From positions 33,191,983 through 33,255,982 of the forward strand of contig NC_063174.1 of the NCBI RefSeq assembly GCF_023159225.1: a stretch of DNA of 64,000 bases. Direction: 5' to 3'. This stretch comes from Perognathus longimembris pacificus. Taxonomy: Eukaryota > Chordata > Mammalia > Rodentia > Heteromyidae. Below are positions 55,954 through 64,000 of this stretch, piece after piece. Each line of letters begins with the position of its first letter. The stretch's first letter is position 1. The translations under genes were made by a program, and so were the position numbers. Under the pieces are notes generated by a model. It worked only from the letters and a program-made list of their open reading frames with translations, was not told where the DNA came from and searched no databases.

Positions 55954-56385
55954 AGGGGCTGGGGATATGGCCTAGTGGCGAAAGAGCGTGCCTCGTATAC
56001 ATGAGGCCCTGGATTTGATTCCCCAGCACCACATATACAGAAAATGGCCAGAAGTGGCGCTGTGGCTCAAGTGGCAGAGTGCTAGCCTTGAGCAGAAAGA
56101 AGCCAGGGACAGTGCTCAGGCCCTGAGTCCAAGGCCCAGGACTGGCCAAAAAAAAAAAAAAAGTAAAAAATAGAGGAAAGACATTGTGGCTTAGTGGTAG
56201 ATGCTTGTCTAGCATGCATGAAGACCTGGGTTTGATTCCTCAGTACCACATATATAGAAAACGGCCAGAAGTGGCACTACGACTCAAGTGGCAGGGTGCT
56301 AGCTTTGAGCAAAAGAAGCTCAAGGACAGTGTCCAGGCCATGAGTTCAAGCCCCAGGACTGGCAAAAAGGAAAAAAAAAAAAGAC
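55954..56385 (+). mobile_element. Two SINE-B copies in tandem
   Basis: 55954-56160 middle class, flanked by AAGTAAAAAATAGAGG (55941, 56161); 56180-56380 older copy. Confidence 0.92.
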
Positions 56386-56706
56386 AAAGAAAGTACTCTG
56401 GGAATATACTGTGAGTGTGACACATAGAAACTACACTGGAAGGATTCCATGTAAATGGGCTACATGTTTCTTTTGCTGAGTCAAAAGCCTGGACAGTTCC
56501 AGGAGAAGATGAATTTGCACAGGAAGATAAAATAATAGCATCATCTGACTTGAGGGTCAAGAAACAGAAAACATAAAGGCTTGTCTTTTTTCTTTAACCT
56601 TGAAATATACATAAAATCCATCTATTAATTCAGCCTAAATTTGTTGACTATAGGGCAACTTTAAAGTGTAAAGTGTAAATATCCCTCATAAGATTTTAGT
56701 CTCTCT
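56386..56706. other. Unique sequence, no gene recognised
   Basis: A 106-codon minus frame (56240-56560) mostly translates SINE sequence. Confidence 0.4.
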
Positions 56707-57220
56707 GGGCTGGGGATATGGCCTAGTGGCAAGAGTGCTTGCCTTGTATACATAAAGCCCTGGGTTCGATTCCCCAGCACCACATATATAGAAAACGGCC
56801 AGAAGTGGCGCTGTGGCTCAAGTGGCAGAGTGCTAGCCTTGAGCAAAAGGAAGCCAGGGACAGTGCTCAGGCCCTGAGTCCAAGGCCCAGGACTGGCAAA
56901 AATAAAAATAAAAATAAGATTTTAGTCTCTCCCTTGTTTTCTATTTTTTTACACACTAGTAATATACAACATCTGACTAGGTATCAGTGGCTACCAGGTG
57001 CTGGTGGCTCGTGCTTGTAATCCTAGCTACTCAGGAGGCTGAGATCGGAAGATCAGGATTCAGATCCAGCCTGAGAAGGAAAGTCCATGAGACTCTTATT
57101 TCCAATTGACCACCAAAAAGCCAGAAATGGAGCCGTGCTTCAAAAGGTACAGTGCTAGCCAAGAGAGAGAGAGAGAGAGAGAGAAAGCTTAAGGGTAGCA
57201 CCTAGGCCCTGAGTTCAAGT
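56707..57220 (+). mobile_element. SINE-B (56707-56915) and SINE-A (56990-57220)
   Basis: SINE-B flanked by AAGATTTTAGTCTCTC (56691, 56916). The SINE-A carries (GA)n at 57164-57184. Confidence 0.9.
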
Positions 57221-57314
57221 TTAGTGTATGCATCCGCACTTACATACACACACATACACATGATATAGCATCTGTGCTTCATTTAGTAGAAACTAAAAAC
57301 CATAAATACTTACC

Positions 57315-57430
57315 ACATTAAGAAAAAGAGAACACTTTAAATCCAAGAGCAGTTCCAAGAAGACACCAGAACCGTCCACTATGAATGGCCGTCCTGTACA
57401 GTATGCCAGTGGAATGTTTGCACACTGGAG
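57315..57430 (-). other. Candidate 5' exon of the Tex21-like gene
   Basis: SINE-free sequence on the minus strand ending ATGTG|GTAAGTATT (exon end at 57314, consensus donor). Spliced to the acceptor at 53451 it gives ATG TG|C ATG TCA, so a Met-Cys dipeptide would be added in frame before MSSPL, with an in-frame TAA 8 codons upstream. The upstream boundary (transcription start) is a guess. Confidence 0.4.
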
Positions 57431-57435
57431 AAACA

Positions 57436-57448
57436 GTTGCTAGGTGAG
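57436..57448 (-). promoter_or_regulatory. X-box-like RFX site upstream of the candidate Tex21 5' exon
   Basis: Minus strand CTCACC-T-AGCAAC fits the RFX X-box GTNRCC-N(0-3)-RGYAAC except at the first base. It lies about 120 bp upstream of the candidate donor at 57314, where a promoter would be expected. Confidence 0.4.
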
Positions 57449-57548
57449 CGCATCACAGAGGTCCAAGCTAGGAAGATTTCTCAAAGTGGTCATTTTATCT
57501 GTGGTTATTTCCCTAATTAATAAAACAAAAACACTTTTTAATCAACTT

Positions 57549-57787
57549 GCTGGGTGCCAGTAGCTTATGCCTGTAATCCTAGCTACTCAGGGGGCTGAGA
57601 TCTGAGGATCCAAGTTTGAAGCCAACTTGGGCAAGAAGGTCCATGAGACTCTTACCTCCAATTAACTACCAAAAAAGCCCTAAGTGGAACGGTGGCTCAA
57701 GTGATAGAACAGTAGCCTCGAGCACAAATTCTCAAGGACTCATTGCCCAAGCAATGAGTTTAAGCCCAAGTACAGGCATACACAAAA

Positions 57788-57838
<51 letters not shown>

Positions 57839-58058
57839 CTTAAAAAATCTTTAGGGCTGTGAATGTGGCTTAGTGGGTAGAGCGCTTGCCTAGCATGCAT
57901 GAAGCCTTGGGTTTGATTCCTCAGTACCACATACACAGAAAAAGCTGGAAGTGGACCTGTGGCTCAAGTGGTAGAGTGCTATAGCCTTGGGCAAAAGAAG
58001 CTCAAGGACAGTGCCCAGGCCCAGAGTTCAGTCTCCAGGACTGGTAATAAGTAAATAA
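57549..58058 (+). mobile_element. SINE-A with (CA)n tail and SINE-B
   Basis: SINE-A 57549-57785; (CA)n 57791-57837; SINE-B 57853-58055. Confidence 0.9.
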
Positions 58059-58766
58059 AAATCTTAGTAATAGTGACAAACATGCAAGTTGTGTTTTAGT
58101 TCTTTTGCGATATTCTTGGAATAGATCCAATGTTTGTACCCCAGTCTATGCACGTCCTCAGGGGAGTATTTTGAGAAGATGAGAAATGAGGATGCTATCT
58201 ACTATTCCTAAAGTAGATGATTTATCTAGAAACAAAAAGTATTTGGGGAAATATTTTGATAGGAAAGTATAAGCATGCATTTTTAATACAAAGTAACCCC
58301 GAATATACCTCAATCATTTTTTTAGTTTTACATAGTATTTTTATTTTATTGTTCTAGTTTACTCCAAAAAATTTTCACACATAAGGAAAGATAATAATGG
58401 CTGATACATCAAGGTAAATTTTGTTGGGCTATGCATGAGGGATGCTACTTGATATTTTCATAAAATACTATGTAGAATTGATCTTACCCAATTCTTGCTT
58501 TTAGAAGGATGCTTAGTTGTTTTTTTTAAGGCACATTAGTTTTACATGTGGGAAATTAAGTAGCTCTTTGATAATTGATCTGCTGTAGGTACATTCTATG
58601 TAATGCAAATGGTTGTTTTATGATTTCCTGGTATTCATTTCCTTTTAGTTCAGCAATATGTACACTCCAGAGCATTTGTACCCAACTGAAGGCATTGAAG
58701 GCATGGAAATATACAGAACCTCATACGCTGTCATATAAAAAGTCCTACATATCCTACATATCCTAC
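58059..58766. other. AT-rich unique sequence upstream of the Tex21-like gene
   Basis: No gene or repeat recognised; tandem CCTACATAT units near 58744-58768. Confidence 0.4.
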
Positions 58767-58975
58767 ATGGGCTGAGAATGTGGCTTAGTGGTAGAGTGCT
58801 TGCCTAGCATGCATGAAGCCCTTGGTTTGATTCCTCAGTACCACATAAACAGAAAAAGCCAGAAGTGGCGCTGTGGCTCAAGTAGTAGAGTGCTAGCCTT
58901 GAGCAAAAGAAGCTCATGGACAGTGCTCAGGCCCTGAATCCCAAGCCCCAGGACTGGCAAAAAAAAAAAAAAAGT
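58767..58975 (+). mobile_element. SINE-B, old class
   Basis: GGGCTGAGAATGTGGCTTAG to CCAGGACTGGC; the flank TCCTACATC/TCCTACAT is repeated. Confidence 0.9.
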
Positions 58976-59348
58976 TTCCTACATCTTTTCCAGAAACAGT
59001 GATGTTTGTTCTCCCAGCTCAACTAACAACCATGTCATTGGTATCATAGATCAGGATGTGACTCAGACTTTGGAAGGTAAGGTTCTATTTTGTTACTTAG
59101 GATAACTGACTCAGGAGTGTATATGTAATCCTATTTAGGCCAATAAGAATCTGAAAAAGAGAAATTTGTTTTGCTGATTTTGTTATGCTGGTAGGATGTA
59201 AGTCCAGGATTAATAGTGTCCGGACTTCCATATTTGTCATCACAGTTTATTCATTCTTGCAGTGGGATATATGAGTTTATATCCACATATATGCACACAT
59301 ATATAGTCTTCTACTAAAGAGGTATCAAAATGACTAATCTGCATCCAT
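58976..59348. other. Unique sequence
   Basis: Nothing recognised. Confidence 0.4.
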
Positions 59349-59428
59349 TTTTGATGATGCTTGGATGGAACTTGGGGCCTGCACATGCTAGACATGTTCT
59401 CTACCACCGGACTATAGTCCTTAGCCCT
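59349..59428 (-). mobile_element. ID-like fragment, antisense
   Basis: TGGATGGAACTTGGGGCCTG .. GACTATAGTCCTTAGCCC. Confidence 0.45.
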
Positions 59429-59699
59429 TTTTCTTTTTTCTTTATTGAGATTAAATAACTACATAAATTACACACTACACATTTTAACCTTCATAATTAT
59501 GAACCTCATGATTTTAATCTACAAAGGTTATGAACTCTGCAGACATTAACAATAAAACTATTTCTACCAGATCAGATATGTACATTTCTTTCCTTTTGCT
59601 TAGTATCATCCGTTCCCTTTCTCTCTTACAAGACGCCCTTGAGTTGCTTAGTTCACTTTCATCAGTGTCCAGTGCAGCTGCTGGGACCCTCTGCTCTAC

Positions 59700-59915
59700 T
59701 TTTTTTTTTTTTTTTTTTTGGCCAGTCCTGGGCCTTGGACTCAGGGCCTGAGCACTGTCCCTGGCTTCTTCCTGCTCAAGGCTAGCACTCTGCCACTTGA
59801 GCCACAGCACCGCTTCTGGCCATTTTCTGTATATGTGGTGCTGGGGAATCGAACCTAGGGCCTCGTGTATCCGAGGCAGGCACTCTTGCCACTAGGCTAT
59901 CTCCCCAGCCCCATC
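59700..59915 (-). mobile_element. SINE-B, youngest class, antisense, inside L1
   Basis: Diagnostic GTATCCGAGGCAGGCACTC; direct repeats CTGCTCTACTTTTT (59690, 59915). Confidence 0.94.
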
Positions 59916-60113
59916 TGCTCTACTTTTTCACCCACTTTCCACTCATCCTGTGCCCTCCTCCCAGCTTCCCTCAGATGTGCATGTGTCTACACCATATATG
60001 AGGTAGAGTACAGAGTCATCTAAAACAATAAGACAAATTAAGAAGAGGTCCTTTGTTTCCTTATCTTTGGAGTTCTTTTCAGGCTATATATTATTTTATG
60101 TACATATGAAGGT

Positions 60114-60741
60114 TGTTGGAGAATTAAAGTCTCCAACCAGTGGAAAAATTTAGCCCCGGCACGGTTACTCTGATGCCTTATTAGCACACTAATAGGCCCT
60201 TGGGAACACATTCCCAGAAAGGAGTTTCTGGTGTTTGTGGGCCAAAGGAAGCCACCAGTTGTTGTGAGAATCTCCTTTTTCCCCCTACTTAGCAAGTCTC
60301 CCTTAGGAGACTTGCTAGACCAGCTGCCTTTAGTGCTAGATTCTCACTGTAAACAGGAAAGTCTCCTCACTGTTACTTCACAAGTATTTGGAGAAGTCAA
60401 GATTGATGTTATCTAGCCTTAAGGAGATAGTAGCTAGGAGATAATTATAGCTCTACCTCGGTTGTATACAGTTCCTTGTTTTGATATCAATAATCTTTGT
60501 AGTCACTACCTCCTGTAATTAGAAAGGCATTTGTATCAAGTTCCTGCCCACACAGTAGGAAATTTCCTCCACTTTTGTATTTGAGACAAATGTCATGCTG
60601 TATTGATCTTTTACCCTGTAATTGTAAAATTGGTTTCTAACCCTATATAAACCCTGGCCCTCTTGGAATAAAGTATGCATTGGTTCACTCGCCTTGCATC
60701 CCCCGTGTCCTGATTTCGACTGCAGTTACCCAGGTTCAACA
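60114..60741 (+). mobile_element. Solo LTR of an endogenous retrovirus, class II-like
   Basis: 628 bp, starting TGTTGGAGAA and ending GGTTCAACA (inverted TGTTG/CAACA ends). It is flanked by a perfect 6-bp direct repeat GAAGGT (60108-60113, 60742-60747). A TATA box (CTATATAAACC near 60642) and AATAAA (60668-60673) mark U3/R. No internal viral region is present. A 6-bp duplication points to an ERVK/betaretrovirus-like element. It has been inserted into the antisense L1. Confidence 0.9.
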
Positions 60742-61795
60742 GAAGGTGTTTGGGTCTTACTATTTACTTTTCTCCTAAGACTGTCCTCTTTCAGTCTCAG
60801 TGGGTATTGGTTCCTGTTTATTTTCATATTTCATTGTGTTTTAAATCTAACATTTACATATGGCCATTTGTCTCTCTGACCTTGGCTTTCTTGCTCACAT
60901 TGATTTGTTCTAGTTCTATTTCCCTGTGAATGCCATTATTTTATCCTTTCTAATGGCTGTATAAAATTCCATTGTATGTAGGTACTTTTTTTGATCCATT
61001 CCTCTGTAGTGGGCATCTGGGTTGTTTCTATATCTTGGCTATTGTCAATAGTGCAGCAATGAACATGGAGGTGCAAGTGTCTTATTGTATCCTGGTTCTT
61101 GTTGCTCAGGGTAGATGCCTAGGCATGGTAGGGCTGGGTCATAGGGTGTGACTATTTAGTTTTTTAAGGAACCTCCAGACTGCTTTCCAGAGTGGTTGTA
61201 CTAGTTTACATTCCCACCAGCAGTGCAGTAGGGTTCCTCTTTCTCCCCAACCCTGCCAGCATTTGTTGTAGTTTGAATTCAGAATATAGGCCATTATGAT
61301 TGAGGTAAGGTGGTATCTCAGGATTGTTCTTATTTGCCTTTCTTTTATGGCCAGGGATGATGCACATTTGCTCATGTGCTTCTTTGCCATTTTTACTTCT
61401 GTGTAGTCTCTCTTTAGCTCCCTTGCCCATTTAGTGATTGGTTTACTAGATTTGGGAGGGATTTGTTTCTTGAGCTCTCTGTAAATGATGAATATTAGAC
61501 GTTTGTCTGATGCATTGCTGGTGAAGACCTTTTCCCATATGGTTGGCTGTCTTTCTCATTTAGTAGCTATGTTTTTATCTGTACAGAAATTTTTTTTTTA
61601 TTTTAACGTAGTCCCATTTGTCCAGTCTGTCTCCAATCTGTTGTGCCCCAGGACTCTGTTCAGGAAGTTCCTGTCTTCGTCTATAAGTTCTAGTGTCTCT
61701 CCTACTGTGCCCTGCAGTAATTTCAGAGTTTCGGGTCTGATGTTAAGGTCTTTAATCCATTTTGTATACCTCAATCTTAAAGATTACAATTTAAG

Positions 61796-62003
61796 GGTTG
61801 GGGATATGGCCTAGTGGCAAGAGTGTTTGCCTCATATACATGAAGCCCTGGGTTCGATTCCCCAGCACCACATATATAGGAAACGGCCAGAAGGGGCACT
61901 GTGGTTCAAGTGGCAGAGTGCTAGCCTTGAGCAAAAAGAATCCAGGGACAGTGCTCAGGCCCTGAGTCCAAGCCCCAGGACTGGCCAAAAAAAAAAAAAA
62001 AGA
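61796..62003 (+). mobile_element. SINE-B, middle class
   Basis: Direct repeats AGATTACAATTTAA (61782, 62002). Confidence 0.93.
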
Positions 62004-62009
62004 TTACAA

Positions 62010-62160
62010 TTTAATCTTCAAAGAATACTGGCTTGTGGAAAATGGACTATACAACTTGTGGGTGAGGACAGGAAGGATAAACTGGAAGTGAGGGATGGAG
62101 TGTGGAACTGTAACCACTCTGTATGTCACCTTTTGTAACAATAAAAGAAATAATTTTTAA
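62010..62160 (+). mobile_element. LINE-1 3'UTR terminal fragment
   Basis: TATACAACTTGTGGGTGAGG.. to CTCTGTATGTCACCTTTTG and AATAAAAG, the terminal ~140 nt of the same L1 3'UTR type. Confidence 0.65.
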
Positions 62161-62174
62161 AGATTTAAAATTTG

Positions 62175-62380
62175 GGGCTGGGGATATAGCCTAGTGGCAA
62201 GAGTGCCTGCCTCGGATACACGAGGCCCTAGGTTCGATTCCCCAGCACCACATATACAGAAAACGGCCAGAAGCGGCGCTGTGGCTCAAGTGGCAGAGTG
62301 CTAGCCTTGAGCGGGAAGAAGCCAGGGACAGTGCTCAGGCCCTGAGTCCAAGGCCCAGGACTGGCCAAAAAAAAAAAAAA
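62175..62380 (+). mobile_element. SINE-B, youngest class
   Basis: GAGTGCCTGCCTCGGATACA, GAGCGGGAAGAAGCC, A14 tail; 85 bases upstream of the L1 5' end. Confidence 0.94.
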
Positions 62381-62464
62381 TTTATTAAAGAATACTGGCA
62401 TATGGATGTCACTCCATGTTCTGAATTAGTCAAGGGTAAGCAGGAATATTTTAAAATATCAATG

Positions 62465-63648
62465 CAGAGAGTTGAGAAAGATGGCGCCGAAAGAATAGGG
62501 AGACACCCCGACTCGCACCAACTGAATAGCGAGCTGGGAACTCCAATACCCAACACCCCACCAAGAACCCAGCAAAACCAGCATCCAGAAGCAGTGGAGA
62601 AACGCAGGAAAACAAAAAGGAGCAAAAAAGAAGAACCGAAAACCTACACGGAGCCGGAGATTCACCGGGGCACCCTCCCCCCACCAGCCGACCCTGGCCC
62701 AAACAGGGTCAGGCTGGGAAAGGGGAACCCAGCGATCGGCAGACAGGCTGCCAGGAGCACAGAATCCATATAGCGGGAGACCCCACGGACACAAGGCAGG
62801 GTGCGGACCAAGACACACCGGCAGCGACGAGAAGTTCGGGTCCACACCGGATTCGGACAAGGGAACCCAGCGCGGCAGAAAGAGGGAACGGGGGAAGCCA
62901 CCACAACACTTCGCCAACCCCTGAAGGGCCAACGGCTGCGCGGGACACACACACAAAGCAGCAAAAGTGAGTCCCCCATAATCCCTTCCCCCAACGGGAG
63001 ACCCAAGCCCGACAAAGAAGCTATATCTCCCTCCCTTCCCCTCCCCACTCCCGTGGGAACAAAGAACCCCCAAATCAGGCGGGAAGCTCCCATCAGGCGC
63101 TGGGAAGCCAGTCTAACGGGAAGGGAGGAACAGCCCCAAGCCCCCACAGGTTCCTGAACTGGCAGAACCGGCCCCGTCCCCTTCCCAACAGGGGCCGGGG
63201 GACGGCCGGCAGGGCAAGCCCCACCCGAGGCGCCTGGACCTTGCGGACTCTTACAACTAAAACCACAGGCGCTGGTGGGCAATACCAGCCCAGCAGGGTC
63301 ACCTGAGCCTGATCTCGTTCCCCCTCCTCACAGCGGAGGCGAGGTCTGAGGGTGCCAAGCCACACCCGGACAGTCGATCCCACTGGGCCCCACACATACT
63401 GCCTCCCCCCCCAACGGACTCGCGGGAGGGCGCAAGCACAACCCAACAACCCAGGGCTCGCTCTGGGAGGCAGACCCCGCTAAAGTGCCTGTTGTAGGGG
63501 ACTCACAGTGCACAGGAGGGCGGGGCCCCAGCAAAAGCGCCCGCTCTGGTAGGCGTGCCCTGCACTGGTGGGCGGGGCCACAGCGACAGCACCTGCTGCC
63601 GTAGACACGCCTACACAGAAGGGAGGGAAGATCTACACAGACCTCCAG
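62465..63648 (+). mobile_element. LINE-1 5'UTR (internal promoter region)
   Basis: GC-rich 1.2-kb leader beginning near AAAGATGGCGCCGAA (62478-62492), the same start layout as other mammalian L1s with a YY1-type ATGGC site. It is followed by CpG-rich sequence (several GGGCGGGG boxes near 63520-63590) and leads directly into ORF1. Long frames on the minus strand of this leader (up to about 205 codons) overlap each other and look like GC by-products. Confidence 0.8.
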
Positions 63649-64000
63649 ATGCGCAAATCACAAAGAAACATAACTCAATTCATCAAAGGACAAGCCAACT
63701 CGCCAGCTCCAAAAAGCAGCACGACTGAAGAGGAGATGGAGAATAAAAAAGCAAATGAGGCCATGTTAACAGGAATGATCGAAAGCGTCAGAAATGAAAT
63801 CAGAAAACAATTCCAGGAGTTTAGAGCGGAAATCTGGAAGGACACCCAGGAAGCCAAGAAAGAAATGGAAGCAAAACTGGATACAATGCAAGCCTCGTTT
63901 AAAGAAATGGAAGCAAAAATGGATACAATGCAAGCCGCCTTTAAAGAAAATCTCCACACCCTGAGAATTGAAATGCATGAAAAAATAGATTTAAAATACA
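63649..64000 (+). CDS. LINE-1 ORF1 protein, N-terminal part (runs off the window)
   Basis: ATG at 63649 opens a frame of 117 codons with no stop to the window end. ORF1p is the trimeric RNA-binding chaperone of the L1 particle. The visible part is a polar N-terminus (MRKSQRNITQFIKGQ) and the start of the coiled coil (from about residue 40). Two consecutive copies of a 14-residue block (residues 71-84 and 85-98, KEMEAKxDTMQAxF) equal two heptads each. The RRM and C-terminal domains lie outside. Open frame and intact 5'UTR suggest a fairly young element. Confidence 0.85.
   Translation, partial: MRKSQRNITQFIKGQANSPAPKSSTTEEEMENKKANEAMLTGMIESVRNEIRKQFQEFRAEIWKDTQEAKKEMEAKLDTMQASFKEMEAKMDTMQAAFKENLHTLRIEMHEKIDLKY

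Larger units (their letters stand above)
59430..61775 (-). mobile_element. LINE-1 3' half (ORF2 C-terminus, 3'UTR), antisense, with SINE and LTR inserted
   Basis: Minus-strand frames encode MAKKHMSKCASSLAIKERQI and [20 protein letters not shown], typical ORF2p C-terminus, with frameshifts. The 3'UTR runs leftwards to about 59430. It is interrupted by a youngest-class SINE-B (59700-59915) and by a solo LTR (60114-60741). Confidence 0.88.

Noticed and set aside
62459..63449. Minus-strand frames of 118-206 codons near the right end
   Set aside because: They are antisense to the LINE-1 leader and overlap one another; kept only as a side remark in the findings.

Overview
This is a nuclear mammalian window, almost certainly from a rodent. 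Coding exons are short and sit in long introns that are saturated with SINEs, LINE-1 fragments and microsatellites, and there are two CpG islands. The ERbeta N-terminus carries the 19-residue extension known from mouse and rat. The dominant SINEs are ID-like (tRNA-derived) and B1-like/ID chimeras. Their exact forms do not look like mouse or rat B1/B2; my best guess is a castorimorph rodent (kangaroo rat, pocket mouse or relative). That guess rests on remembered SINE families, not on a search.

Layout, left to right. (1) 4.5-8.3 kb: three coding exons of ESR2 (estrogen receptor beta) on the minus strand, covering the N-terminal domain and the complete two-zinc-finger DNA-binding domain. The hinge and ligand-binding exons lie beyond the left edge. 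(2) 15.7-17.3 kb: a CpG island, the likely ESR2 promoter and non-coding first exon. (3) 17.3-33.7 kb: intergenic or distal 5' ESR2 sequence with no recognised gene, mostly SINEs, LINE-1 3' ends and simple repeats. (4) 33.7-34.7 kb: a second CpG island with CCAAT boxes and NRF1-like sites, of unknown transcript. (5) 35.6-53.5 kb (perhaps to 57.4 kb): a minus-strand coiled-coil gene reconstructed from nine coding exons, giving an uninterrupted 589-codon frame with a nearby poly(A) signal. By position next to ESR2 and by its coiled-coil character it is probably Tex21 (CCDC170-like), a gene I recall as a pseudogene in human. (6) 57.4-62.4 kb: repeats, including a solo LTR with a perfect 6-bp target duplication inside an antisense LINE-1. 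(7) 62.46 kb to the end: the GC-rich 5'UTR and the ORF1 start of a LINE-1 that runs off the right edge.

SINE naming used here. SINE-A has a 7SL/B1-like head (GGTGGCTCATGCCTGTAAT type) joined to a tRNA-like tail unit. SINE-B has an ID-like tRNA head (GGGCTGGG..TAGTGG..) joined to the same tail unit (GCTGTGGCTCAAGTGG to CCAGGACTGGCA plus poly-A). Three SINE-B age classes can be told apart: old (GTGGCTTAGTGGTAGAGTG), middle (ATGGCCTAGTGGCAAGAGTGCTTGCC) and youngest (GAGTGCCTGCCTCGGATACA with GAGCGGGAAGAAGCC). SINE boundaries are read by eye and are good to about 5-15 bases; splice sites were placed base by base.

ESR2 and the Tex21-like gene are transcribed in the same direction. They probably correspond to one half of the ancient ESR1-CCDC170 / ESR2-TEX21 paralogous block. 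No CRISPR array, bacterial gene, rRNA or convincing standalone tRNA gene is present.
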